NCBI GenBank assembly: GCA_907163375.1
Contig: CAJQUW010000464.1
Location: forward strand, 26,808 to 90,807
Direction: 5' to 3'
Length of the DNA: 64,000 nt
DNA from: Prostheceraeus crozeri
Lineage: Eukaryota; Platyhelminthes; Polycladida; Euryleptidae
The notes beneath the pieces were generated by a model. It saw only the letters and a program-made list of their open reading frames with translations. It searched no databases and was not told the origin of the DNA. The position numbers and the translations under genes were made by a program. Numbering within the stretch: position 1 is the stretch's first letter; the number at the start of each line of letters is the position of its first letter. This document shows positions 10,065 through 20,883 of the stretch, one piece after another.

Positions 10065-10482
10065 CGTAGTCTAACAAGCTCTTTACACATGGATCGCAGT
10101 CGATTGCTATCCCTGTATAAGTGTAAGCTATCTTAATTTTATTTAACACTATTTCATCTATTATCATCATCATCGTCCATATGAAATGTTTTAAGATTTA
10201 CAAGTTAGACCGAGCGTGCTACTATTTCCAAATGAAAAAGTATACATGGTTAAATCATCCACTTAAGCCCATCCGTAGTCTAACAAGCTCTTTACACATG
10301 GATCGCAGTCGATTGCTATCCCTGTATCAGAAGTGTAAGCTATCTTAATTTTATTTGACACTATTTCATCTATCATCATCGTCCATATGAAATGTTTTAA
10401 GATTTACAAGTTAGACTAAGCGTGCTACTATTTCCAAATGAAAATGTATACATGGTTAAATCATCCACTGAAGCCCCGTTCA
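10065..10482. repeat. Tandem duplication of about 209 bp (A)
   Basis: Two successive units begin CGTAGTCTAACAAGCTC, at 10065 and 10274, and run through GATCGCAGTCGATTGCTATCC to the AAATCATCCACT end. Copy B carries the same duplication (29682 and 29894), so it predates the split of the two copies. No gene lies in it. It separates the ribozyme block from the divergent small gene. Confidence 0.9.
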
Positions 10483-10526
10483 AGTAAGTCAGTATGAAAG
10501 GAAAGATAATACGAAATAAAAATTTA

Positions 10527-10919
10527 TTATGGCATGTATTTCAAAAGGTCTTCATCGTCAATATCGTCCCAGAGTCTGGCTTCACATAGATAACAAAAAC
10601 AGTTCACTTGCTTTAATCGTTTTTCCACTGCGAGCCTCACTTTGTCAATATACTCCCACTCCGCCATAGTTCGTGGCTGGGAGTTAGGGGTGTACCACTC
10701 CCATAATTGGTGGAGGAACTTGGTGCTGGTGATCTCCATCACATCGTCAGTATCGTACTGGAGATACTTCCACCTCACGCCTGTTAAGTTGGGACACTCC
10801 TTCTCACATACACTCTCTTCGTTGTCCGCTGGTAATGACACCTCTACCTTCGTTGGAGCGTTTGGTGTTGAGGATGGAGAAGAGAATTTTGTGTTTGGTG
10901 TTGTCGGAGGGCTTGTCAT
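10527..10919 (-). CDS. 130-aa acidic protein divergent from polymerase (A)
   Basis: Starts MTSPPTTPNT. The conserved core is LTGxRWKYLQYD, then WEWYTPNSQPRT, ending CxCxLCExRLWDDIDDEDLLKYMP, where the Cys pairs could bind a metal. I do not know its family or function. It is transcribed away from the polymerase gene from a shared intergenic region (10920-11176). A TTTATT (AATAAA on its strand) just after the stop is a likely poly(A) signal. Copy B has a 145-aa version with a longer variable middle, showing that only the ends are constrained. Confidence 0.7.
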   Translation of the reverse strand: MTSPPTTPNTKFSSPSSTPNAPTKVEVSLPADNEESVCEKECPNLTGVRWKYLQYDTDDVMEITSTKFLHQLWEWYTPNSQPRTMAEWEYIDKVRLAVEKRLKQVNCFCYLCEARLWDDIDDEDLLKYMP

Positions 10920-11016
10920 GTTGACTGTGAATAATAACTTTGAAATGTTTTCTAATTCTTAAGTATCAACAAGCAACCAATCAGAATGAACAGCCAATGA
11001 ATGATGAATACGAAAG

Positions 11017-11024
11017 TATATATG
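11017..11024 (+). promoter_or_regulatory. TATA box of polymerase gene (A)
   Basis: TATATATG lies about 160 bp before the ATG-only first exon at 11177. Copy B has TATATAAG at the same place (30698). Confidence 0.6.
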
Positions 11025-11176
11025 TAAAGTGACATTCGTGTCATTTCACTCTGTCTTTGTGACATATAAGTGAAGTGTTCTCTGACGAATTCTATATTTG
11101 AGGCGTACAAGTGAACTGCTCTCTCGTGAAGTCTCTATCTTGTTGAAGTATCAACCTTAAACTCGATTTCGTTGAA

Positions 11177-14100
11177 ATGGTAAGTTAAAGATTTCCTCTC
11201 TCATCTCCCTCAAACGTGTGGCTAATAGCATCTTCCTCAATTTCAGGCATCAACTTCATCACCAACGCCCTCCCTTCTCGAGGAAAGTTTAGAGTTGTTG
11301 AGTCAAAGTAGGTTGTAACAATACACTGAGACTTGAACAGAGATGATAGAATGATTTCTCTTTCAGGTGATGTGAGTTCCAGCTCAGGACTCTCGCGACA
11401 AGGCAACGAGTGGGAATGTGCCGACTGCGGACATATGTTTACAAGGAAGCACAGTCTCCTTCGACACATCAAACAACGTGTGTGTCAACGCAAAGCGGCG
11501 TCAATCTCCGGAGGTGAAGTTGATTCTGACGATGACATCTCCTTTCCTTGCGATTTGTGCCCTCTTTCTTTTGATATTCACTTTCAGTGATCTTCGCACA
11601 GACTTCAACACACGCATGCAAATGATCACTACACCAACGGTACCTCTACCATCTCCCTCATTAATGTTTCACATAATAATTTAGTACGCGACTACTTCAT
11701 GGAGTCCAATACTCAAATAGTAGATTTTCCTGAGTGGCTCCTTCAAAATTCTAACATTATCGAAGCGCTCTTCAACAATTTAGACAATTTTAGAATGACG
11801 GCGCTCATCTACCTTAAACTAAAATATATTAAGACAGATTTTCAAACGGGTCAAGTGACGGAGAGAATACAGTTTCATGTTCCTTCCTCTTCCGCAACCG
11901 AAGTTGTAGACTGCGAGTCTTGGCTAAATTTTCACATTCAATGTTTAAAATCAAATGTAGATAAATTCAATAAACGCGACAGCGCTCTCATTTTTGATGG
12001 TGTGGACTCAGCCATATTCAAAATTTCACTATTAGAAAGTCATGCAGCTCGAGGTACATTTAAACTACCAAAAACGTTGTATAATAAGAAAGCTGTCATC
12101 AATGTCGATTGTAAATCACAGTGTTTCAAATATGCAGTCCTATCCATCCTTCACTATAATGATATCAACGCGCACCGAGATCACACCTATAGCTATAGAC
12201 AGTGGGAGGATGAACTAGACTTTGAAGGTTGTGATAGTAACAACATGAAAATCAAAGATGTAGAAACGTTCGAAAAACATAATAAGATTAAAATTGTAGT
12301 TCACGTGTGGGAGAAGGGGTTGAAGGGTGCCCGCTATAATTCACGTTCAACTTGTTATGAACGTGTAGTCAACCTCTTATTAGTAAAACAAGATGATAGC
12401 GAGGAATGGCACTGCTGTGGTATTCCCAAAATCTCTCGCTTGTACACTCACTTGGGGCATTCTAAAAGAGGTGAACATTTTGTATGCGATCGCTGCATCC
12501 GCTCCTTTTGGAGTAAAGATAAATTTGAAACTCACTATGAATGGTGCAAGCGAGGTAAATTACAAATGGAACGCATGCCCAAAGATAAAATATTTTCACA
12601 TAGGGATAATGGTGACGATTTAAGTCCCCTGCGTGTCATTTACGCAGACATAGAATGCTACATTGATGATATCATCCACAAGCCAGCAGCCATATCCTGC
12701 TATGAAGTATGGCATGACCACTTTTGGAATAGACAAAACAAAATGCATACTTGGCAAGGTGAAGATTGCATTTCAAAATTTCTAGAATTTCTCGATAAAG
12801 CTGCTAAATTTCAACAATCATCTGATTCCCAATTGCAGCGTAAGTCACTACATATGTCAGATGAAGACAAACAAAAATTTGAAAGTTGCACATCCTGACC
12901 TAAATGTCATAAAACGTTTGAAGACGATAAAATTAAGAAAGTGCGTGATCATGATCACATCACTGGTAAATTTAGAAACGCACTCTGCTCCAAATGTAAC
13001 TTTTCACTTAGGTTGAGACGTCGTGTACTACCCGTCATTTTTCATAACTTTAAGGGCTATGACAGTCATATGCTCATAAAAGGAGGGTTGAGCCAGATGA
13101 AATCGTGGCAGTTTAATGTAATAGCAGAAACGAGAGAAAAATTCATGGCAATGACAGCAAAAGTACCAGTAGATAAAACTAAAGAAAATAAGACAGTCTT
13201 CTTCGAAATAAAATTTTTAGATTCATTCCAATTCATGTCAGCGTCACTAGCTTCTCTCGTTCGTAATCTCAAGTTTCTTCCCCATAGTCAAACTTTGAAG
13301 AAACACTATCCAAACTTAACGGATGAAATAATCACTCGCAAAGGAGTCTTTCCTTATGCGTATTTTAGCTCAATGTCTAAACTAAATGAAACAACCCTTC
13401 CTTCTATTGACAAATTCCAAAACGATTTGACGGGTGAAGATTGTCCAGTAGAAGATTATGAACATGCTCAAGAGGCATGGTTAAAATTTGAATGTAAAAC
13501 GTTTGGCGATTATATGATCGCTTACTTAGAATTAGATGTCATTTTGCTGGCTGATGACTTTCAGGAATTTCGACGAGTGGCATTAGAAGAAGACAAATTA
13601 GATCCTGTCCACTTTGTCAGTCTACCAGCCATGTCCTTTAAATCAGCCTTTAAAATGACTGGTGAGACCATTCATCTCTTACAAGACCCGGAGATGTATA
13701 ATATATTTGAGCGCGGAATACGCGGTGGTCTCACATTTGTAAATAAACATCATATAAAATCTGAAACAGTAGGTGATGATCATATCCACCTAAAGTACTA
13801 TGACCAAAATAATTTATATGGCAGTTCACTGTCTAAACCACTACCTCATTCCGAGTTTAGTTGGTTAAATCAAGATGAGCTTGAGTATTACTCTAACCCT
13901 TCAAACATACTGAAGATACCAGATGAAGGTGATTGGGGATATTATTTTGAAGTGGATTTGATTTATCCAAATGGCATTAAAAATAAAACTGCTGATTTCC
14001 CACTCGCACCTGAATCTGGTGAAGTGACTGAAGATATGTTTTCACCATTCATGTCACAATTTCATAATAACTTAACAGAGTGTGGACAGCCAAGGTACAA

Positions 14101-15151
14101 ACCATGCCGCAAACTTTTACTCACCCAATATGATAAGAAAAATTATCTCGTACACTTCTGCATACTAAAATTCTATTTAGAAATGGGCATGCTTCTAAAG
14201 TCAGTTCACCGCATTATCAAATTTAGACAAAAAGCCTTCCTCAAACCCTACATAGATAGTAACAGTCAAAAACGTGCACTCGCCCAAAATAATTTTGAAA
14301 AGGATTTTTATAAATATAAGAATAACAGTCTTTTCGGAAAGACCATGGAGGATGTTAGAAAACGTATAAACTACAAACTAGTCGTTGATGAACAAAAATA
14401 TCACAAATTGACCTCATCATCTCTTTTCATTGATAGAGAGATCATCGATGAGGATCTTGTAGGTGTTAAAATGATAAAATCAGAAGTTGAGTTGTGCAAA
14501 CCCATCTATATTGGGCAAGCCGTTTTAGATTATTCCAAGCTTGAAATGTATCAAATCTTCTACAAAATATTAAAACCATGCCCTCTCGTAAAAGAGGTTC
14601 GCTTGCTGGGTGGTGATACAGATAGTTTCTTTTTAGGAATTACCACTCAAAAAGATTTAAATTTTAATGAAGTAGGCAAGTCATTAGAAAAATATTTCGA
14701 CACATCTAACTACAATCCCACTCATCCACTCTATTCCATGCAGAATAAAGCCAAACTTGGTTGTTTTAAGGATGAAACAGCAGGAAAGGAAATAGATGAA
14801 ATGATTCTCCTCCGTCCTAAAATGTATTCCATGAAATTAAAAGAATGTGCAGATAGTATTAAGCATGCTAAAGGTATATCAAAATCCATTGTTCAGAAAA
14901 TGAAACATCGGTCCTATAAGAAGGCCTATAAAAATAAAACTATAACGTTTGTCAATATGACAATCTTAAAATCTCAAGTTCATACTGTGAAAACGTACAC
15001 GTTCAAGAAACGAGCACTTTCAGCATGGGAAGATAAGAGGTGTTGGATAGGACATAACACATCTCTTCCACATGGACATCCTGACACAAACATACCTCCA
15101 CCCAAAAGAATAAAACTCACGCTACCACATTCAGGAGATGTATTGACATAA
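11177..15151 (+). pseudogene. POLB: DNA polymerase B, two nonsense codons (A)
   Basis: Protein-primed family B polymerase of Polinton type. Splicing is predicted as exon 1 (ATG only, 11177-11179), intron 11180-11246, exon 2 11247-11307, intron 11308-11366, exon 3 11367-15151; total coding length equals that of copy B. All domains are present: a C2H2 finger region, ExoI YADIECY, ExoII FHNFKGYDSH, ExoIII YLELDVILLAD, PolA YYDQNNLYGS, PolB NSLFGKT and PolC GGDTDSFF. Two in-frame TGA codons break it: at 11588-11590 in the second finger and at 12896-12898, where copy B has a Cys codon. No frameshift is seen. Without recoding the enzyme cannot be made full length. Confidence 0.93.
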
Positions 15152-15287
15152 TCAACGCTAACTCAGTATTTTGATGTTGCTTTTGTAGATATACATGGTT
15201 GTTTTATGTATCGCATGAGATCGTTTCTTCCTTGTGAATATATGCCTACAGTTAGCTCATTCCCCCTATATCTGTGAAAAGACTTTT

Positions 15288-16409
15288 TCATATACATATT
15301 TTTATTTCAATAAACATATCACAATGACTTAACTTTGTTTTCCGAAACACTAAAGTTACGAGGGATTTAGTATCTTTCACATGGATGCACTCTTGTAAAC
15401 CATTGGTAATTTTGATAGCAATAGAGGGTATAGTTTGTTTGACGACGGGATGATAGAAAATAGATTCAAACATCTTCTCGACTATTCCATATGAAGCGTC
15501 TTTATCATGAATGAAATCGCGTAAAATGTATTCTTTTTTCTCACCAACAGAAATAGGTAGAATCAAATCACTTTGAATGGTTGGAAAGAAATAAACTGTA
15601 AGTTTGTCATTATATTTCTGAATAACCAACTTATTCTTGTCCGCCATAAATTTCTCTCCATACTTCTTACCCACAGTCTCATCCCATCGTTTTACTAACT
15701 CAATAAGTGATAAAGGTTGAACACCACGCTTTTTCAAAATGATGCGTTCTTCGCATTCTACAACATCTTCATCAAATATTTTAAATCTATAATGAAATTT
15801 GTTGATTCGATTTGAATAAACTTTTTTAACATTTGCAGTAGCAATTGACGTTAGATGTAGTCCATGACCAAAACCAAGATGTGGATAGAATTCACTATCC
15901 AACCTCAGCGTAAGACCTTTAGTAAAAGAATGAAAGCGGAGGAACTGTCTCCCACTCCAATGATAGATAGTAAACTCATAAACTTTCTGATCCTTATTCT
16001 TCATGATGGAAGTATTACCACTATTGAATGCCTTAATAATTTTCTCATTCCCAAATGGTTCATAAGAATCTGATTTTATCTGAATCCATTCATAGTTCCA
16101 CTTTCCATCTGATGTTAAATTGTATGGGAACTGGAATGCATTATTCATCGTTATTCCATCATGGGTGCGAGGAGTCAATATCATTTCTTCCAAATCATTC
16201 ACATTCTGAATATTGCTATCATAGCAAATACTAGAAACGCCAACCTCCCATTCACCTTCTAAATGTAGTGGCCGATTTAATTCTACTCGATAGTCTGATG
16301 GTTTATTTTTAGGAAATTTATTCATAGAAGCATTACTTGGCAAGTAGATTAGAAACGAGTCCTTATTTTCACTTTCCATATTATTCACATTGGAAAAATA
16401 TATTAGCAT
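15288..16409 (-). CDS. WEVGV-type Polinton protein, internally deleted (A)
   Basis: A 373-aa frame beginning MLIYFSNVNNMESENK, with another possible start at the second Met 10 codons on. Residues about 20-70 carry the motif DYRVELNRPLHLEGEWEVGV that marks a family found in many Polintons; its role is unknown, and a structural or virion role is my inference. Compared with the 516-aa copy B protein, about 145 residues are missing after DKLTVYF with the frame kept, so this copy has a clean internal deletion. The tail runs a few codons past the copy B stop. It is convergent with the polymerase gene. Confidence 0.75.
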   Translation of the reverse strand: MLIYFSNVNNMESENKDSFLIYLPSNASMNKFPKNKPSDYRVELNRPLHLEGEWEVGVSSICYDSNIQNVNDLEEMILTPRTHDGITMNNAFQFPYNLTSDGKWNYEWIQIKSDSYEPFGNEKIIKAFNSGNTSIMKNKDQKVYEFTIYHWSGRQFLRFHSFTKGLTLRLDSEFYPHLGFGHGLHLTSIATANVKKVYSNRINKFHYRFKIFDEDVVECEERIILKKRGVQPLSLIELVKRWDETVGKKYGEKFMADKNKLVIQKYNDKLTVYFFPTIQSDLILPISVGEKKEYILRDFIHDKDASYGIVEKMFESIFYHPVVKQTIPSIAIKITNGLQECIHVKDTKSLVTLVFRKTKLSHCDMFIEIKICI

Positions 16410-16418
16410 ACTTTTGCA

Positions 16419-17819
16419 TTAACTCTTCATTCGGAAATGGAGTGTGATACTTGTCACAGCATCTTTATGAAAAGGAATCAACGCACCAGCATCGTCATAA
16501 ATTGCAATATCAATTTGTGGGATGTAGTTTGATTTCAGCTTTGTATAATGCACTTTCTTGAAAGTATGCTCAGATAAAATACTGCAGCTTTTTGGCTGGT
16601 ATGGTATCATTGCTAGCAATGGAGCTTCAACATCTCCCACACGTACATCTTCACCAATATTGGAATATATCTGAAAATAGTTAATACGACGCGATAGCGA
16701 CATGTCTGCGCTAGCTTTGGTTACAGTACCACTTTTAAAGATATTTTGATCAAAACCCAAAATGTCCATTAGAGTTTTATCCATAATTAGTTCAATACCT
16801 TTTCCACTTATAGTGAGAGACAAAGTACCTTCTTTTTCAGAAAATGAAATATGTTGCTCATTAATCACTTCATTTAAATAATCTACAACCAATTTAACCG
16901 AAGTAATAATGCGAGGCATCAACACTCTTGTTTCATGTAAGATACCACCGAAAGGCTCTACACACTTCCTGTATAAAGATACGGTCCATTCTGTATCAAC
17001 TTGATTTGATCCATCACATTTTAAATAGCGCATATCAAATTTTCCATGAACAGCTGCAGAACGATGTCGTAAGAACTGATGAAAATCTTCTGAACAAACT
17101 AATACTAGATCATCATCATCATCTAATTTACTAATGACGATTTGATCCGTTGATTTCGTATAAGTCAATGTTGCCACTTGTTTACCATCAACTCGAAGGA
17201 GATAATTAAATTTCTTCAATAATGTTTCAGGAGTCATGTTTGTCTTTCTTGGCTTAATCACAATCTTCTTCACCAACGTCTTCTCATTTCTTGGAATAAG
17301 ATCTACATAATAAGCTTTCTCTTTGTAAATCAAATCTTTACAACCACTTGGGTGGTAATTAACGTTATAATTATCATAGCTTGTTAAGGCGCTAGCGAGG
17401 TAACCTAAATCATTTCTTAAACTTGGACTTAAACCAACAATCCAATCTTTCTCAACTACATGATGTACATAATTATAATCATCATTGTGCGGAGTAAATT
17501 GGACAATATGTTTACACGCTTTATTCAAGAAATCATATATAAACTTTTTACATGATAATAGATCTTTCTTTGGCCACTGTGGAATGTATACTCGGCACCC
17601 CTTTTCACATTGATAAGCAGCTGTACGCCTCATATTAATAGTCATCACCTCATGATCAAAAGTATAGACACAGTTGCTATAAACAAGTTGAGTGACACCC
17701 ACTTCCCAATTTCCATTTAGCTGTTGTGCATGATCAATGGGAGTAGAAAAGAGTGCAGCTCGATTACTAGTAAATCTCTTTGTAGCCGCATTGCTAAGCA
17801 AAATATGATAAAACGACAT
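16419..17819 (-). CDS. WEVGV-type Polinton protein, 466 aa (A)
   Basis: Starts MSFYHILLSNAATKRF; the frame is open upstream but without an ATG, so this Met is chosen. It carries QQLNGNWEVGVTQLVYSN near residue 35 and is a distant paralogue of its neighbour (15288-16409), sharing the N-terminal layout. The rest is beta-rich with no catalytic motif I can see. It is only 9 bp upstream of the paralogue on the same strand, so co-transcription is likely, and it is divergent from the PC4-like gene with about 35 bp between the start codons. Confidence 0.8.
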   Translation of the reverse strand: MSFYHILLSNAATKRFTSNRAALFSTPIDHAQQLNGNWEVGVTQLVYSNCVYTFDHEVMTINMRRTAAYQCEKGCRVYIPQWPKKDLLSCKKFIYDFLNKACKHIVQFTPHNDDYNYVHHVVEKDWIVGLSPSLRNDLGYLASALTSYDNYNVNYHPSGCKDLIYKEKAYYVDLIPRNEKTLVKKIVIKPRKTNMTPETLLKKFNYLLRVDGKQVATLTYTKSTDQIVISKLDDDDDLVLVCSEDFHQFLRHRSAAVHGKFDMRYLKCDGSNQVDTEWTVSLYRKCVEPFGGILHETRVLMPRIITSVKLVVDYLNEVINEQHISFSEKEGTLSLTISGKGIELIMDKTLMDILGFDQNIFKSGTVTKASADMSLSRRINYFQIYSNIGEDVRVGDVEAPLLAMIPYQPKSCSILSEHTFKKVHYTKLKSNYIPQIDIAIYDDAGALIPFHKDAVTSITLHFRMKS

Positions 17820-17854
17820 TTTTATATTGCTGATCTGCAACTTTGCATAACATC

Positions 17855-18148
17855 ATGAAGACTTGGATTTTGGACTCTCTACAATATATCAGAGTTGATC
17901 GTAATGGAAACGTACATTTCAAAAATTCTCATGGTCATTCATCAAGAGGTATTACATTAACATGGCGACAATTTGTCAACCTCAATGATATCATGAGGGA
18001 TTTGGAATATTTTGAAACATTAAGATTCATCTCCTTGGGTGATCAAGTTTGGCTTCAACGTCGCAACAATGAAATTCAAATCTGCCATTCTCATTTCGCA
18101 AATACAATTGGGAGAAGTATAGAAGATACATACATCGCTGCATCATGA
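17855..18148 (+). pseudogene. PC4-like protein 1, frameshifted (A)
   Basis: The N-terminal 75 residues match copy B (38083-38439): a strand-rich part with GNVHFKNSHG, then RGITLTWRQFVNLNDIMRDLEY, resembling the ssDNA-binding fold of transcription coactivator PC4. After HSHFANT a small deletion relative to copy B shifts the frame, replacing the KYRRYIHRS tail and ending early. It is probably non-functional or shortened. Confidence 0.55.
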
Positions 18149-18214
18149 CATTTATTCGTCGTGAGTTCATCGCCCTACTATGCAAATCTTAATCAGACAT
18201 GACTACCACGCACC

Positions 18215-18865
18215 ATGAGTTGGAAATTAGATTCCCTACAACGTATTGAAACGGATCATGATCGAAACGTCTATTTCAAAGATTCAACTGGAAATGTGAG
18301 AAGAGAGTTTGCTTTATCTTATCGCCATTTTCAATCTCTACATCATATCATGAAGGATTTGAAATACTTCTATATGAAAAGACATTCACGTATTGGAAAT
18401 CGCATCTGGCTGCGCGTTAACAAACGGCGAATTCAACTCTATCATTCCCAACTTCATATTAACTTCACATTTCATCAAGGTAGTTGGGAAAAGTATAAAA
18501 GGAAGGTACATCGCTCAATTTACTCATTCTTTCATCATGAAGCGCCATCGCTACACCATCGTCAACATTCTCCGTCGCTTCAGACTCTACACCAAAATCG
18601 ATCTCGCAACATTACACCAACACCTTCCCAACAGCAAGTATTACCCGGGCCGACCTCAAATGTTAGTGGTGAAGATGAACAATTCACGGAATCTTCAACT
18701 CTTCCCAAATGGGACTGTACAGATTCTCGGCGCCCTTTCTCATTCATCGGCGCAGTCAATGCGCTTAGAGCTACAAAGACTTCTACGTCGGATATGGAAG
18801 AGGGAGAGGTGTGTGATGTCGAATCTGACTGTGGACAATATGGTGATCTCTACTCAATTGAGTGA
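18215..18865 (+). CDS. PC4-like protein 2 (A)
   Basis: A 216-aa frame, MSWKLDSLQRIETDHDR onwards. Residues 1-60 repeat the PC4-like pattern of the previous gene (GNVRREFALSYRHFQSLHHIMKDLKYF). The segment WEKYKRKVHRSI matches the end of paralogue 1. Residues from about 109 on are low-complexity, Ser/His-rich, and overlap the TBP-like frame, so the tail may be dictated by the other frame. PC4 proteins bind ssDNA and melt promoters; that role here is inferred from a weak pattern. Confidence 0.5.
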   Translation: MSWKLDSLQRIETDHDRNVYFKDSTGNVRREFALSYRHFQSLHHIMKDLKYFYMKRHSRIGNRIWLRVNKRRIQLYHSQLHINFTFHQGSWEKYKRKVHRSIYSFFHHEAPSLHHRQHSPSLQTLHQNRSRNITPTPSQQQVLPGPTSNVSGEDEQFTESSTLPKWDCTDSRRPFSFIGAVNALRATKTSTSDMEEGEVCDVESDCGQYGDLYSIE

Positions 18866-19079
18866 CAGTGTATCATTTTTGAAGATTCGTACCAGCAGTT
18901 ACAATTTGTGTTATGAACCCGAACTTTTTCCTGCAGCTCTCATTAGTTGTTGATTACCTGTGCATGTGGCAATCTTTCATAATAGTAAAGTGATCATTAC
19001 TGGACTAAAATCTCATGTACAAGCAAATGTGATCCTAGACTATCTCATCGAGTATGTACGCACCCAGCGGATTGTATAA
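18537..19079 (+). pseudogene. TBP-like protein, one nonsense codon (A)
   Basis: Start chosen at ATG 18537 (MKRHRYTIVNI). Two TBP half-repeats are visible: the first runs from TIVNILRRF to LFPNGTVQILGALSHSSAQ, the second from LTVDNMVISTQL to the YEPELFPAALI box, which matches the conserved YEPELFPG box of eukaryotic TBP, then VIITGLKSHVQA. The total would be about 180 residues, the size of a TBP core. An in-frame TGA at 18951-18953 cuts it within the second repeat, where copy B has a Trp codon. The gene overlaps PC4-like gene 2 in another frame. Confidence 0.75.
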
Positions 19080-19108
19080 TAAAAAACAATTTTTCCAACA
19101 TGATGTTT

Positions 19109-19570
19109 TTATTTCAAATCATGATAGAACTTACAAATCATTTTTTCATTAGAGGATTGATTACATGAAAAGTTTTGAATAACAGATACAAATCGAGATA
19201 CATGTAAACGTTTTAAGATGAAGTACAGTACAAAAGCACCACACGTTGATGAAAGTGGATGTTGTAGTATGCGTTCATTTCGCTGATATTGACGCGCATG
19301 TTTTCTCAACCACTGCTGTGTTGGTATATTTGGAGGTTGAGCAAGAGAGTCAAATAGTTCACCACGTCGGTCTTCTCCAATAAAGATCGCTTTCCAATGC
19401 TCACCGCCTAAATTCTGAGAATGAGTGTTTAGCACAATAAAGATGGGATAGTGATTTACTGCAGGTGGTAAGGTATCGAGTGAATAGACATTATCGAAAG
19501 CTTTCAACGTCGCTTCGTCTGCATTACGCTGCACTTTAGTCTTAATATCGTCAGCAGTCAACCAACTCAT
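19109..19570 (-). CDS. PRO: Adenovirus-type maturation protease (A)
   Basis: A 153-aa cysteine protease of the adenain/Ulp1-like fold. The catalytic order is visible: His in GGEHWKA (about residue 58), acid in ELFDSLA (about 72) and Cys in SSTCGAFVLYFI (about 110). In this family it cleaves virion precursors. The N-terminus is complete here (MSWLTADDIKTKV), unlike in copy B. Its ATG overlaps the capsid stop codon (TAATG), so the pair is probably one transcript. The last 25 residues differ from copy B by small indels. Confidence 0.92.
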   Translation of the reverse strand: MSWLTADDIKTKVQRNADEATLKAFDNVYSLDTLPPAVNHYPIFIVLNTHSQNLGGEHWKAIFIGEDRRGELFDSLAQPPNIPTQQWLRKHARQYQRNERILQHPLSSTCGAFVLYFILKRLHVSRFVSVIQNFSCNQSSNEKMICKFYHDLK

Positions 19571-20883
19571 TAACGATTATACTGAAGAATCACGTCACGA
19601 TACTTTGTAATTTCAATGTTTGAATCGAAGACTGCATAAATTAATACATTGATCGTCTCAGGTAGTGTTCTTTTGAACGTCAAATCCAAACGAATATTAT
19701 GAGGCACGTTCGATTGACGATAGGGGGCACTAATATCGCTGTCAGCAGTCAAATCAAATGCATAAATAGTATATCCACTCTTCAACTCTTTCATAGTGAG
19801 TCTGTTGGTGTCATCCGTATTGTAAAAGCCAAAGACATCCATAAAATCAACATAACTGCGCATAAATTGATCCGCAGCAAAATCTAGTTTGTAGGGTGGA
19901 CCATGATGACTCACACAATTTACACGTAAAGCAATTTCACTTAACTGATTGTGTATAAAATTGAAAGGATTCTTCTTTATATTACCATTAAATGCATCAT
20001 TTTCAACCATTGCCACCATGAGGAGCTTCGGTGCTTCCGATGGAAAGAGGCCATCTTTCATGAAACTCTCTTGATCTTTAGGAATTGTAAAGGTGAGAAG
20101 CTTTGTATGCTGAACGGGGTAAATGGCATTTTGGCGGTTAAGACCTTCAGCATGTCCTCTAATGACACTTGGATTCGGTACTACTCGACGAATGTAAAGT
20201 GCAATATCTTCCACATGAATTCTAAAATTGTCAACTTTAGCAAATGCATTCAGCACAAATTCAGGCTTATTCAATGTCAGCTTGAGTCGCATGCTGGTAT
20301 TACAGAGTAAAAACTTTGACTGTCTAAAGAAGTCTAAATTTAGCGGACCATATAGCTGACATACTCTACTATCGTTAATCATAGCAGATCGCTTTACAAA
20401 ACCACTGTTTGTTTCAACATCAAATTTTCCTGCTTCATCTCTGTACCATCCCATGGCTTCCATATGACTTTTTTGTGCTGCTGGATGAAACTGTGATACA
20501 TGATTGAAATATGATTTATAGGGATAATCGCTTTGACCACCTTCCACCTGCTGCTCTCCAATCGTTAGAGAAACATCGCGAAGTAATGTAGTCAATGGTA
20601 AATTGTTCAGTCCAACTTTATGTGCATCGTCAATAGCAGTTCCATCTGCTTGCTGAATTCTAAACCTCAAATCAACCATCGCATAACTCAAATCTATGTA
20701 GTCATCACTACCACCAGGAATAACAAATTCAATGGGGCCAGCATTCTCAGCTGTTCGAGGATGATAATCTACCCTATCAACCACAAAAGTCGCCCAGCGG
20801 TCGCCGCGACAGCCCTCGGCGTCGCCGAAGTCGCCGCCGCCCGGCGACTCCTGGTGGCGGTCGCCTCGACTGTATGTGGGCAA
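19570..20883 (-). pseudogene. MCP: Major capsid protein, 5'-truncated (A)
   Basis: Double jelly-roll major capsid protein of the Polinton/adintovirus type. Residues from VDYHPRTAENAGPIEFVIPGG onwards match copy B, and the C-terminal about 70 residues, lost in copy B, are intact here (ending ITKYRDVILQYNR). Element homology stops at 20772; the first about 35 codons of the open frame come from the GC-rich repeat and are not native. The gene has therefore lost its true start and promoter. Confidence 0.9.

Larger units (their letters stand above)
5390..20772 (+). mobile_element. Polinton/Maverick copy A, right-truncated
   Basis: The element starts at AGTAGTAAG, the same terminal word found at both ends of copy B, and continues through left repeat, coiled-coil gene, three ribozymes, polymerase, the two WEVGV proteins, PC4-like and TBP-like genes, protease and most of the capsid gene. 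Homology to copy B stops abruptly at 20772, inside the fifth-prime part of the capsid gene, where GC-rich repeat DNA begins. The integrase, ATPase and right arm are missing, so the copy cannot be autonomous. It lies in the same orientation as copy B. Confidence 0.93.
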
